Shown here in pieces: positions 1 through 8,120 of a stretch of DNA of 19,234 nt. The translations under genes were made by a program, and so were the position numbers. Under the pieces are notes generated by a model that was not told where the DNA came from, did no database searches, and saw only the letters and a program-made list of their open reading frames with translations. The DNA is from Victivallales bacterium (GTDB lineage Bacteria > Verrucomicrobiota > Lentisphaeria > Oligosphaerales > Oligosphaeraceae): assembly GCA_017431185.1 (NCBI GenBank), contig JAFRLP010000134.1, positions 1 through 19,234 of the forward strand, written 5' to 3'. Within the stretch, counting starts at the first letter, position 1, and every line of letters begins with the position of its first letter.

Positions 1-783
1 GGCGGTTTTCACGTCAAACCTGTCAAGGAACTCCCGACAGGCGTCGGGTGCGCCATTCAGAAGCACCTCCCGCCATGGCAATGCGCACTCCTGGTGCGTC
101 AGCCCCAATCGCTCACATCCCGCCAGAAATGCCTCCCGGCGGGTCTGGTTGGAGACCACCTGAAGTCCCTCCGTATCGACAAAGACCGCCTGGCGGCAAC
201 CGTCCGCAACGGCCTGTTCGAGGAGAGCGTTGATGGCATGTCCGCTGTCCAGCCCCACATAATCCGCCCCGCCAGGCAACTTCAAATGGTCAAAGAACAC
301 CATATTGCACCCCAGCAGACGCAGACGCATGAAGGTGGTCAAATCAACGCTCTGGTCAATCCCCCACACCACCAGATTGCGGATGCCCCGTGAAGCCAGC
401 TCAATCGCCGCCCTTCCCTGCTCCACACCAGTGGCAAAGGGAGGCGCCAGAACCACCAGCGCATTTTCACTGACCGCCGCCTGGTTTAACGCGCACAGGA
501 ACTCCTGCGCAAAGGCATGTGACAACGGAATCAGCGCCCCAACCTCGCCAATGGGCTCCGTCTGGACTGTCGGGGAGTCATTCACCACCGTGCCAAAATA
601 GGGACGGCGCATGATGACCCGCCGGCTCTCCAGCAGGTCATAGGCACGGCGAACCGTCACCCTGCTTACCCCAAAGCGCTCCATCGACTCCTGCTCTGTC
701 GGAAAACGACCGCCCGCAGGATACACCCCCTCCAGAATTTCACGGCTCAATGTCTCAACGATGCTCTCGGTCTTGTTCTTCAT
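1..783 (-). CDS. GntR-type transcriptional regulator with LacI-like sensor domain (3' end outside window)
   Basis: Reading the minus strand from an ATG at 783 gives 261 codons without a stop, running off the left edge. Residues about 1-70 form a GntR winged helix: 'ILEGVYPAGGRFPTEQES', then 'FGVSRVTVRRAYDLLES' as the recognition helix region, then 'GTVV' at the wing. From about residue 80 the sequence resembles a periplasmic-binding-protein-type (LacI/GalR) effector domain, with a regular alternation of hydrophobic strands ('VGALIPLS', 'NALVVLAPP', 'NLVVWGI', 'GCNMVFFDHL', 'ADYVGLDSG', 'CRQAVFVDTEG'). This architecture is that of AraR-like sugar-responsive repressors. The effector is unknown, but a sugar is likely given the neighbours. 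No strong Shine-Dalgarno precedes the ATG. The gene lies downstream of, and on the same strand as, the AraC regulator, with a 100-base gap holding its own putative operator. Family call is firm; function is inference. Confidence 0.85.
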   Translation of the reverse strand, partial: MKNKTESIVETLSREILEGVYPAGGRFPTEQESMERFGVSRVTVRRAYDLLESRRVIMRRPYFGTVVNDSPTVQTEPIGEVGALIPLSHAFAQEFLCALNQAAVSENALVVLAPPFATGVEQGRAAIELASRGIRNLVVWGIDQSVDLTTFMRLRLLGCNMVFFDHLKLPGGADYVGLDSGHAINALLEQAVADGCRQAVFVDTEGLQVVSNQTRREAFLAGCERLGLTHQECALPWREVLLNGAPDACREFLDRFDVKTA

Positions 784-827
784 GGCTGTTTACCCGGTTG
801 TTGGATGATATACGATAATACAAATAG

Positions 828-837
828 GACAATTGTC
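828..837. promoter_or_regulatory. Palindrome GACAATTGTC, putative operator/-35 region of the GntR gene
   Basis: A perfect 10-bp palindrome lies 45 bases upstream of the GntR-type start codon. On the minus strand it overlaps a consensus -35 hexamer TTGACA (839 to 834). The -10 is less clear: TATTAT at 820-815 is only 13 bases away, and hexamers at 17-18 spacing (ATCGTA, TCGTAT) are poor. GntR-family repressors commonly bind short palindromes in their own promoter, so autoregulation is plausible but unproven. Confidence 0.35.
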
Positions 838-883
838 AAATGGGAAGGACAAAAAAGACCAAGGGGAAAAAAGAGGGGGCGGC

Positions 884-1747
884 TTATTGCAGGCGTTTTC
901 GGAATGCTCCTGGTGTCACGTGGCTGACGCGCAGGAAAGCCTTGGAGAAGGTGAACCGGTCGGCGTATCCGAGTTCCTCCGCGATGACCTCAATGGGAAG
1001 GTCGCTGTAGGTCAACAAAGCCTGGGCACGGGACATCAGAATCTCCTCCATGACCTTGCCCAACGGCTTGCCGAAATTCTTCAGGCAGAATTTTCGGCAG
1101 GAGGAGAGACTCATGCCGAATTGACGGACAATCTGCCTGCTGGACAACCGCTTCGGGGGAGTCTCGCGAATGAGCTGCACCAGTCTTTCGGCATGGCTGG
1201 ACATAAACTGCTTGTTGACGCCAAGCAGTTCCCGCCTCACCAGAATGGCCAGCACCTCCCCCAGATGCACACGGAAGGCATGTTCCAACAGCCACCCCTC
1301 GTGGTTGACCAGCAGCCGCTTCAGGCAAAGGACGCAATCCTCCACATATTCGGAATGCCTGACCTGAATCTCCGTGATGTCCGGATAGCTGGAGGGAGTC
1401 TCCAGCCGGATATAGATATGGCTGCCCGGCTCGGAGGAAAACAGCTTTCGGTCAAGCCAGGAGGGCACCAGCATGCATTGCCCGCCCGACACCGTGCCGG
1501 AGCCGCTTGCCGTGGCCCACTCCATCCGTCCCGACTTGACAAAGAACAAGTCCAGGTGAAACGGCTCGCTCCCCCCGTTGCGGAGAATACCCCACCCTGC
1601 CGGTGAATCCACCCAGATGACATTGCTGCACCGCAACTGGGACAATGCGACGAACACCGATGCGTCAAGCCTTAGGCTGTGGCATTGAAAGCCATTGGGC
1701 ACAACCGTATGGTTCTTGTCTATGGGAAAACCGATTTGCTCAAACAT
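884..1747 (-). CDS. AraC-family transcriptional regulator
   Basis: This is a 287-residue protein, a usual length for the family. Residues about 1-150 match the variable cupin-like effector-binding half of AraC/XylS proteins. The last 100 residues form the double helix-turn-helix: a first HTH around 'LSSRQIVRQFGMSLSSCRKF' and a second around 'LPIEVIAEELGYADRFTFSK', followed by the family's conserved 'TPGAFRKR' end. The ATG at 1747 was chosen because AAAGGAG (1754-1760) sits 6 bases upstream. The frame stays open further upstream, and an ATG at 1873 preceded by GAGGGG would give 329 residues, so a longer form cannot be excluded. The gene is divergent from the glycan operon beginning at 1957, the usual arrangement for an activator of that operon. 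The inducer is probably a sugar released from the substrate (inference). Confidence 0.9.
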   Translation of the reverse strand: MFEQIGFPIDKNHTVVPNGFQCHSLRLDASVFVALSQLRCSNVIWVDSPAGWGILRNGGSEPFHLDLFFVKSGRMEWATASGSGTVSGGQCMLVPSWLDRKLFSSEPGSHIYIRLETPSSYPDITEIQVRHSEYVEDCVLCLKRLLVNHEGWLLEHAFRVHLGEVLAILVRRELLGVNKQFMSSHAERLVQLIRETPPKRLSSRQIVRQFGMSLSSCRKFCLKNFGKPLGKVMEEILMSRAQALLTYSDLPIEVIAEELGYADRFTFSKAFLRVSHVTPGAFRKRLQ

Positions 1748-1753
1748 GCCAGG

Positions 1754-1760
1754 CTCCTTT
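1754..1760 (-). promoter_or_regulatory. Ribosome binding site AAAGGAG of the AraC regulator
   Basis: AAAGGAG on the minus strand ends 6 bases before the ATG at 1747. It decides the start in favour of the 287-residue form over the longer open frame. Confidence 0.7.
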
Positions 1761-1845
1761 CTCCTTCGGCTGATTGAATTCTCAACCGCAATATAATCCG
1801 CCAACTGTTTTCCTGCCAGTGCCATCTCCTCAAAAACAAAACGAA

Positions 1846-1867
1846 ATTGACATAACATTGACTTTTT
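1846..1867 (+). promoter_or_regulatory. Tandem ATTGAC repeat, putative AraC-family operator
   Basis: ATTGAC occurs at 1846-1851 and 1857-1862, 11 bp apart (one helical turn), ending just upstream of the -35 at 1873. A third copy (ATTGACAT, 1902-1909) overlaps the predicted transcription start. AraC-type activators bind direct repeats next to the -35. That this is the site of the neighbouring regulator is inference. Confidence 0.4.
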
Positions 1868-1872
1868 GAACA

Positions 1873-1901
1873 TTGTATTCCCCTCAATGATTTGGTATAA
1901 T
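1873..1901 (+). promoter_or_regulatory. Sigma-70-type promoter of the glycan operon
   Basis: TTGTAT (1873-1878), a 17-base spacer and TATAAT (1896-1901). A TGG just before the -10 gives an extended -10 element. A start near 1908 would leave a leader of about 50 bases before the pseudopilin ATG at 1957. Confidence 0.6.
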
Positions 1902-1956
1902 ATTGACATTCGTTTTTTTAGGAAAAAGGAAAACAACACAGAAAAGGAGACAAGCC

Positions 1957-2724
1957 ATGGACCACCCAAGCCACGATGCAAAAGGGAGAAGCCAGTTCAC
2001 GCTCATCGAATTGCTCGTCGTCATAGCCATAATCGCCATACTTGCCGCGATGCTCCTGCCGGCCTTGAGCAAGGCTCGGGAGAAGGCGCGCGCAACACAG
2101 TGCATGAGCAACATGAAGCAGATTGCGCTGGGCTGCGCGATGTACCTTCAGGACTACGACGACACAATCATCCTGAATTACTCCTGGGGCGGAGTGGACA
2201 ACGTGTTCTGGCCGATGGCAAAAAAAGACAATGACAGCAACCTAAGGGACGTACCTGTCTATCTGGGCGGAAGGAATGTCCTGTACTGCCCCAGCCGCAC
2301 AAAGGACACCACCTCGAATGTGGCCAACATCTACGCCGTGCCGTACCAATGGTGCCACCATCCCTCCAACTATGACGACGGAGGGAAAAGCGAAGGAGGC
2401 TGCCGCACGCTGTTCCCGTCGGAGAACAAAGGCGTCGTCCTGTACCTGAACGCCTTCAAGGGCACGGCCAAGACGCCCTTGATGGTGGCGGAGGCATTTC
2501 GCTCGTCTGCATCCTATTTTCGGGTCACGGAGACCTACGCGACCCTCGCGTCGGACTGCAACAGGCCATTCAACATGCTTCACGCCGACCGCACCAACAT
2601 GGCCTTCGCCGATGGACACGCGGCCGGTATGACGCGCAGCAATTTCCATGACGTCTGGCCATCCGCCGCCTCGCCTGGCGACTACCTGGTCTGGTACCGC
2701 AACTCGAAGGTCTCCTGGCAGTAA
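1957..2724 (+). CDS. Pseudopilin-like protein with prepilin N-terminus and H-x9-DG motif
   Basis: This 255-residue protein starts at the ATG at 1957, with AAAGGAG (1943-1949) 7 bases upstream. After a charged leader of 13 residues comes the type IV prepilin/type II secretion motif [16 protein letters not shown] (from Phe14), with the conserved Glu18 at +5, a hydrophobic helix to about residue 36, then '[18 protein letters not shown]'. The residue before the cleavage point is Gln13, not the canonical Gly. The C-terminal part is a globular domain with H-x9-DG (His209 to Asp219-Gly220), the hallmark of the pseudopilin-like family abundant in Lentisphaerae and Planctomycetes (DUF1559-related). 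It should be anchored in the inner membrane or assembled into a pseudopilus. It is the first gene of a glycan operon and ends 13 bases before the next start, suggesting a role in binding or handling the substrate at the cell surface (inference). Its exact function is unknown. Confidence 0.9.
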   Translation: MDHPSHDAKGRSQFTLIELLVVIAIIAILAAMLLPALSKAREKARATQCMSNMKQIALGCAMYLQDYDDTIILNYSWGGVDNVFWPMAKKDNDSNLRDVPVYLGGRNVLYCPSRTKDTTSNVANIYAVPYQWCHHPSNYDDGGKSEGGCRTLFPSENKGVVLYLNAFKGTAKTPLMVAEAFRSSASYFRVTETYATLASDCNRPFNMLHADRTNMAFADGHAAGMTRSNFHDVWPSAASPGDYLVWYRNSKVSWQ

Positions 2725-2737
2725 GAAGGTGCGGAAA

Positions 2738-5700
2738 ATGATGAAGAACCCACTGCTTTTCCTGCTGGCAAGCGCCGCTGTCTGCATGGCGAAAAACGTA
2801 GTCGTTGAGGACGAATTCCACCAGGTCGCCCTGCACCGCTCCGCCGTGGCCATCGAAGACCATCCCGAAAAGGTTCCCTGGACATTCGAGGGACCTCTGG
2901 AGGATATTGCCTGTGGAGACGGGGTACTCACGCTCGCGGGCCCGCCGCGCTCGGAAATCCGGATGTTCAGCAAGCAGCGCTTCAAGTCCGGCAGGATGAA
3001 TGCGCGCCTGCGGTTTGACACGGCGGGGCGCGGCGTCAACATCTATGCGGGATTTGTCACCCGCTCCCCCTGGGCTGCCAGCGCGGCCTGGTGCATGTTC
3101 AACGACTCGACCAATGGTCGCCTCTTCATGGGCGTGCCAGGCCGAAGAGACCCCGACTACGGAAAAGTCCACACGGGGAAATTGCCCATTGGCGAATGGT
3201 TCGACTTCACCCTGGCATGGGGGAAAAAAGGAGCGGAACTCCTCATCAACGGCGAAAGCAGGGGGACTCTGGAGGATGGCGCGTCCATCCCCAACGGCAA
3301 TATGCAGGCGGTGCTCGCCATCTGGTGCAAGGAAAAGCCCTATTCCCTGTCCATTGACCGAATCAGGCTGGAGGGCGAGCCAGACGGGGAGATTGTCTCC
3401 GAGAGCAACCGGCCAACCGGCGAGAGAATCCCCATCCCCGTTCCCCCGCGCTGGCGGATGGCGGCGGAACCGCCGCCCGCCCCGGCAACCGCGTCCGTCA
3501 CCGGTCAGGAAATTCTCCTGGAGAACCGCTATTTTCGCTACCGCTTTGATTTGGCGGACGGGCTGCCGTTCAAGGAACTGACCAGCAAGTACCTGAACCG
3601 CAACCTGCTGACATCCGGCAAAACCATCTTTGCCATCCATGACGGCCAACGTGAAATCCCCGCAAAGGATTTCAGAATTGCAGAGGCGGCGAAGCATCTG
3701 GATGGCCTGGGGGCACGGGTCACCCTTCACGGCGATGGACTGGAACTTGCGCTGGATTTCACGCTGTCCGAAGACTCCCCTGAACTGAGGCTCGCCTGCA
3801 AAGTCACCAATCAGTGTACGGCCAAACGTAAAATCGGCGTGACCTGTCCTGTGCTCCCCTATCTGAAAATCGGGGGGGTCCCTGGCAAGGACGAATACTT
3901 CTACCCCTTCGAGTCAGGGATGGCGGGCAGTCTGCCCGTCGAACTTCGCCATCCTTACGGAGTCACCCTGTTCATGCAGGTGATGAGCGTCTTCAACCCC
4001 CAAGCAGGAGGCGGCATCTACGCCTATCCCATGGACTCGTCGGGAATGCCCAAGATGATGTTCCTGAAGAAGCGTGTCCAAGGCGCACAGCCGGCGCCAG
4101 GCTACGACTGCGGATGGGGAGGGGGGGCCGACAGCCAGGACCTCAAGCTCTTCGATGAGCGGGAAGGCACCTCCCTGGCATGGCGGCATCTACGCTTTGA
4201 CCTGGAGCCAGGGGGATTTGGCGCACTGCCGGTCTCCGTCATCGGGGTCAACGCGGGCATCTGGCACGCAGGACTGGAAAGCTACTCCGCCTTCGTCCAC
4301 ACCTGGTTCTCCAAACCCCATCCCACTCCCCGCTGGTGGACAGACTGCTACGGCTGGCTCTCCGCGCATCGCCTGGACGGACTGTGGATCCTCAGTCCCG
4401 CGCCACAGGAGGTCGGCGCACAACCAGCCGCCTCCGGCTACTGGGACATCCAGGCCAACGATTTCCTCTACGGCAAGACCATCACCCATCTGGAGAGGAA
4501 CGTCAACCAGGAATTCTGCGGCTTCTGGGACTTTCCCGCAGAATTCGACGACCCGGCCAACTGCAAAGGCATGCCAGGCATCAACGCGGGCATGCTTGGA
4601 GACTACGACTGGAACCCGCGTCAGGGCGGACTGGAGGCCATGCGACGGGAAATCGCCCGCATCCATGCCAAGGGAAGCCGCCTCACCTTCTACACCTTCC
4701 CGGAAGCCAGCGCCAAAGGAACCCGTTCCTACGAAATCGGGCGCGCCTGGGCCTCCATCAATGCGGCAGGACGCCCTCGTTCAGGATACACAGCCGATGG
4801 AATGGGCTGGAATTTCTGCCCCTATGAACAGGGATTCGCCGACCATTATGCCGAACTGTTCGCCCGCCGCATCGCCGAAAGCGGTGCGGATGGCCTTCGA
4901 CTGGACGTAATGGCGCGCCTCGGCGACTGCCACAACCATGCCCACGCCCACTATGACGGAACACTGCGCGGCACGACGGCGCCGTCTCTGCTCGGCCAGA
5001 CGCTCCGCAAAATCAAGGGGGCTGTCCATGCAGTCGCCCCGGAGGCGATTGTCACCGTGGAGCATGCCTCCAACGACTACCTCTGCCAGTTCCACGACGG
5101 ATTCCTCTCAGAGAACATCTGCTGGAATTCCGAACGCCCCCAGTGGGCGCATTTCCGCAATCTGAACGAGTATGAACTGGTGTTCACCAGATTCTATTTC
5201 CCCGAAGTCAAGACCTTCATCCACGGGCCGTCCAACAGCCAGGAGGGGCTGAACATGTGCATCTTCAACGCCACAGGCGTGGCATGCACGCCGCGAAAAT
5301 GCATAGCCGCCCTCCATACGCTACGCGAAAACGGGGACGCGCTTGACAACGGAAAGACTCCGCAGCCCTACATTCCGACCCTGCTTCCTGGCGTCTTCGC
5401 CAACCACTTTACGGGCGAGCCGCACAAGGAACTCTGGACTCTGCTCAACCGCAATGCGGAAGACTCCTGCACACCGCAGCTGGCCGTGGACAATCGTCCG
5501 GGCAACTGGCATTTCGTGGATTTGTACAGGGACGAGGAACTCTCCGCCGTGACAGACGCGCAGGGAAAACTGCGCGTGACCTGTCGGCTGCCCGCCGGCA
5601 GCGCGACAATCTTCGCCCGGCTGGAACGGCGAATCACCATCTCCCCCAACGGGGACCGGCTCTCCGTCAGTTTCCTGCGTCCGCACGGCTGCCGTTTCCA

Positions 5701-5872
5701 GGCAGTCTGGGATGAGGACGATTACCGCAAGGACATCCCGCTGGCCGACTGCCCCGCCCAAACCACCCTTGCACCGCCTTCCGATGCAAAGCGTCTCATC
5801 GTGAAACTGTATCGCGGCGAGTACCTGGTGGACGAGACAATCCTTTCGCTCAACACGGCCTCCCATGACTGA
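2738..5872 (+). CDS. Secreted LamG-like plus DUF6259-like putative glycoside hydrolase
   Basis: This is a 1044-residue protein. The start at 2738 follows AAGAAGG (2723-2729) and gives a signal peptide: MMKN, hydrophobic PLLFLLASAAV, probable cleavage near CMA/KN. The protein is therefore exported. Residues about 22-215 look like a concanavalin A-like/LamG jelly roll ('GRMNARLRFDTAGRGVNIYAGF', 'FDFTLAWGKKGAELLING', 'SIDRIRLEGE'). Residues about 245-450 are a beta-rich region, followed by a probable TIM barrel with 'WWTDCYGWLSAH', 'GADGLRLDVMAR' (Asp723), 'VTVEHAS' (Glu775) and 'LSENICWN' (Glu792). The arrangement of strand-end Asp and Glu recalls clan GH-H/GH-D-like barrels and DUF6259 proteins. 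The C-terminal 160 residues look like beta-sandwich. I assign the family from memory, without a search. The gene overlaps the next by 8 bases (ATGACTGA). Its likely job is the first cut of an external polysaccharide; the linkage is unknown. Confidence 0.75.
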   Translation: MMKNPLLFLLASAAVCMAKNVVVEDEFHQVALHRSAVAIEDHPEKVPWTFEGPLEDIACGDGVLTLAGPPRSEIRMFSKQRFKSGRMNARLRFDTAGRGVNIYAGFVTRSPWAASAAWCMFNDSTNGRLFMGVPGRRDPDYGKVHTGKLPIGEWFDFTLAWGKKGAELLINGESRGTLEDGASIPNGNMQAVLAIWCKEKPYSLSIDRIRLEGEPDGEIVSESNRPTGERIPIPVPPRWRMAAEPPPAPATASVTGQEILLENRYFRYRFDLADGLPFKELTSKYLNRNLLTSGKTIFAIHDGQREIPAKDFRIAEAAKHLDGLGARVTLHGDGLELALDFTLSEDSPELRLACKVTNQCTAKRKIGVTCPVLPYLKIGGVPGKDEYFYPFESGMAGSLPVELRHPYGVTLFMQVMSVFNPQAGGGIYAYPMDSSGMPKMMFLKKRVQGAQPAPGYDCGWGGGADSQDLKLFDEREGTSLAWRHLRFDLEPGGFGALPVSVIGVNAGIWHAGLESYSAFVHTWFSKPHPTPRWWTDCYGWLSAHRLDGLWILSPAPQEVGAQPAASGYWDIQANDFLYGKTITHLERNVNQEFCGFWDFPAEFDDPANCKGMPGINAGMLGDYDWNPRQGGLEAMRREIARIHAKGSRLTFYTFPEASAKGTRSYEIGRAWASINAAGRPRSGYTADGMGWNFCPYEQGFADHYAELFARRIAESGADGLRLDVMARLGDCHNHAHAHYDGTLRGTTAPSLLGQTLRKIKGAVHAVAPEAIVTVEHASNDYLCQFHDGFLSENICWNSERPQWAHFRNLNEYELVFTRFYFPEVKTFIHGPSNSQEGLNMCIFNATGVACTPRKCIAALHTLRENGDALDNGKTPQPYIPTLLPGVFANHFTGEPHKELWTLLNRNAEDSCTPQLAVDNRPGNWHFVDLYRDEELSAVTDAQGKLRVTCRLPAGSATIFARLERRITISPNGDRLSVSFLRPHGCRFQAVWDEDDYRKDIPLADCPAQTTLAPPSDAKRLIVKLYRGEYLVDETILSLNTASHD

Positions 5873-8120
5873 CCATATCCTCACCATACGCCAGCCTGTC
5901 CCACTCCCCGAGGACGGCCTGCTCCTGGGAAACGGCGACTTCTCCGTGAGCTGCTTCCAGCAGCCTGGCGCCATCCTTTTCCAACTGGGCAAGAATGATT
6001 TCTGGGACGAGCGGATGGACTACTCCGACAATCCCAGACCAGCCCACATCGACGAGTTGCGACAGGCCACGGAGGAGGCCAATTGGCACTGCGACGGCAT
6101 CACCGGCAAGCCCATATTCCAGGGAGACGCCTCACCCAGATTGCGTGACCTCTGCCGCCCCATGCCCTCCATGCGCCGCTCCGCCCCCACCCCCAAGCCC
6201 GTGGCAACCCTGCGTCTGCACTACCCGGCGGACTGGCCAGACCAGCGGTGGGAACAGACCCTCGAAATCGAGCGGGGAATCCTGACAGTCCGCCTGCACT
6301 CCCCGCATGGCGGCACGCTGCTGGTCCGCGCGGTCGTCCACCCCACCCTCAACCGCTTGACCCTGCACTGGCGCCTTTCCGGAGTCACGCGACACAACAC
6401 CTACGGCGGATATTTTCCGGGATTGCCTGAACTTCCGCCCATCTATGCCACCCTGTACCGCAGGACGGAAACCACGCTGACCGCACAGGCGATGGAGGAG
6501 TACCGTGACCATGGAAACCGATATTTTGGCGGCAAGGAACTCCCCACGCTCCCCCCTGCCACAGTGCAGGATGGGGCGTTGTGCCAGACCCTCCCGTCCG
6601 GCGCACCGCTCTTCCTCGCCCTGGCCAGCCCCGATGCGGAATGCGAGGCAACGGACAGCCTGCTCCGCTGCCGCCCCTCCGGCAACCGCCGCGCAGGAGC
6701 CTTCTGCGTCGCCCTCTCCCGCCAAACCCCGCAGGAGGCGACAGGGCTGGCCGGTTCCGCCGTCTTCCGCAAGGAGGCAGAGGCGGCAGCCCAGGCGGGC
6801 AGACGCTTCTTCGCGCACTCCTCCCTCCACATTCCCGCCGCCCCTGCGCTGGAGGAGCACTGGTATGCCTGCCTTCATGCAAAGCGCTGTGTCCTGCGGG
6901 CAGGAGTCGTTCCGCCTGGCCTGTTCCTGCCTTCCACCATCCTCCATGACTTCTCGCAATGGCATGGGGACTATCACCTCAACTACAACTACCAGTCCAT
7001 GTTCCTGGGAGACTGGGAAGCCAACCACCTGGACACAGGTGACGCCTATTTTGACGGAATCGCCCCTGCTCAACGCCTGGGCCGCAAAATCGCCCGCGAC
7101 TACTACGGCATCCCGGACGCATGCTTCATCCAACTATCCTGTTTCCCCTTTGACCTGCCGGATGACTACATGGGAGGACTTCCGCTTGGACGCATGGCCT
7201 ACATGACGGGGTGGTGCGCCGCCGCCTTCCATCGCCGCTGGCGACTGACACTCGACCACGCATTCCTGGAGAAAACCGCCTTCCCGGCAGTGCGCGAGTT
7301 CGCGCGCTTCTATGCAGGCTTCCTCCTACCTGGAGACGACGGTCTCTTCCACGCCTTCCCCTCCAACCAGGGCGAAAGCAACTTCAGCAGGGAAAATTGC
7401 CTGGACGCGCCGCAAGTCCTCCAGCACGCCAGATTCACCTTGCTGGCCGCCTCCGAAGAGGCGGAGGCCCTGGGACTGGGAAACAGCGAAAGCGCACATT
7501 GGCGTGAAATTGCCCAAAAACTCCCGTCAGCAGCCAATCTTCCCAAGCAAGACTACCCTGAATTCCAGGCTTTCGACGGAATCATCCCCCCTGCACCCCA
7601 GCCTGACTCCCTGCCGGAGTCCCTTGCGGACGGTACAAAATTCGCCACCTGGTATGTCGGTCAGGCCCCCTATTTTTGGACAATCCTGCTCCGCAGCGGC
7701 AAATGGGACGCGGCGCGCTACTGGCATCCAATGCAGGATATGCTTCGGCACTGGCGCATGCCCAATGGGCAAATCCGCGCAATGTCCCACGCCACCCACA
7801 GCCTGGAGCGCGGCGGATTTACCGAAAGCCTTGGTTTCCTTGCCGCCATCACCAGCCTATTGCTCACCGACACCGAAGGCATCCTCACGCTCTTCCCTGG
7901 CGTCCCAGATGGTCAGGCCGCCAGTTTTCAGGATCTGCGCGCGGACGGCGCGTTCCTGGTCTCCGCCACCCGTTGCCGCAGTGGAGTCAAAAGCCTGACA
8001 ATCCATGCCGAAAAAGGCGGAGAATGCCGATTCGTCTCTCCCTGGAACCCTCAGGAAATCGAGACGATTCATCTCTCCCCTGGCGAAACCCGCACCATCA
8101 CCGCCCCCAAGCACGCCTAA
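5865..8120 (+). CDS. GH95-like (six-hairpin) glycosidase, cytosolic
   Basis: This 751-residue protein has no signal peptide. The N-terminal 'PLPEDGLLLGNGDFSVSCFQ' resembles the 'P.GNGR.GA' beta-sandwich start of GH95 alpha-L-fucosidases/galactosidases. The middle is an alpha/alpha barrel. 'LNYNYQ' (Asn373, Asn375, Gln377) matches the NxNxQM motif whose two Asn residues activate water in GH95. 'NQGESNFSREN' (Glu504, Glu510) lies where the acid Glu of 'SPEN' is expected. 'GGFTESLGFLAAITSLLL' and 'ILTLFPGVP' match the C-terminal 'DGNFG..AGIAEMLL' and 'LLPALP' regions, but the Asp there is not kept; Glu654 is the nearest acid. So this is a divergent GH95 relative or a sister family. The start overlaps the previous stop by 8 bases without an obvious Shine-Dalgarno, implying translational coupling. 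It probably trims imported oligosaccharides; sugar specificity is unknown. Confidence 0.7.
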   Translation: MTDHILTIRQPVPLPEDGLLLGNGDFSVSCFQQPGAILFQLGKNDFWDERMDYSDNPRPAHIDELRQATEEANWHCDGITGKPIFQGDASPRLRDLCRPMPSMRRSAPTPKPVATLRLHYPADWPDQRWEQTLEIERGILTVRLHSPHGGTLLVRAVVHPTLNRLTLHWRLSGVTRHNTYGGYFPGLPELPPIYATLYRRTETTLTAQAMEEYRDHGNRYFGGKELPTLPPATVQDGALCQTLPSGAPLFLALASPDAECEATDSLLRCRPSGNRRAGAFCVALSRQTPQEATGLAGSAVFRKEAEAAAQAGRRFFAHSSLHIPAAPALEEHWYACLHAKRCVLRAGVVPPGLFLPSTILHDFSQWHGDYHLNYNYQSMFLGDWEANHLDTGDAYFDGIAPAQRLGRKIARDYYGIPDACFIQLSCFPFDLPDDYMGGLPLGRMAYMTGWCAAAFHRRWRLTLDHAFLEKTAFPAVREFARFYAGFLLPGDDGLFHAFPSNQGESNFSRENCLDAPQVLQHARFTLLAASEEAEALGLGNSESAHWREIAQKLPSAANLPKQDYPEFQAFDGIIPPAPQPDSLPESLADGTKFATWYVGQAPYFWTILLRSGKWDAARYWHPMQDMLRHWRMPNGQIRAMSHATHSLERGGFTESLGFLAAITSLLLTDTEGILTLFPGVPDGQAASFQDLRADGAFLVSATRCRSGVKSLTIHAEKGGECRFVSPWNPQEIETIHLSPGETRTITAPKHA

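Noticed and set aside
833..1606. 257-codon plus-strand frame opposite the AraC gene
   Set aside because: The minus strand encodes a full AraC HTH domain with a good ribosome binding site; the plus-strand product has no family features.
1748..1873. N-terminal extension of the AraC regulator starting at the ATG at 1873
   Set aside because: A GAGGGG lies at suitable spacing, but the added residues resemble nothing in the family and the AAAGGAG site favours 1747; kept only as an alternative in the gene entry.
2570..3730. 386-codon minus-strand frame at the start of the large glycosidase gene
   Set aside because: It overlaps the end of the pseudopilin gene and the signal peptide and LamG region, and its translation has no motifs.
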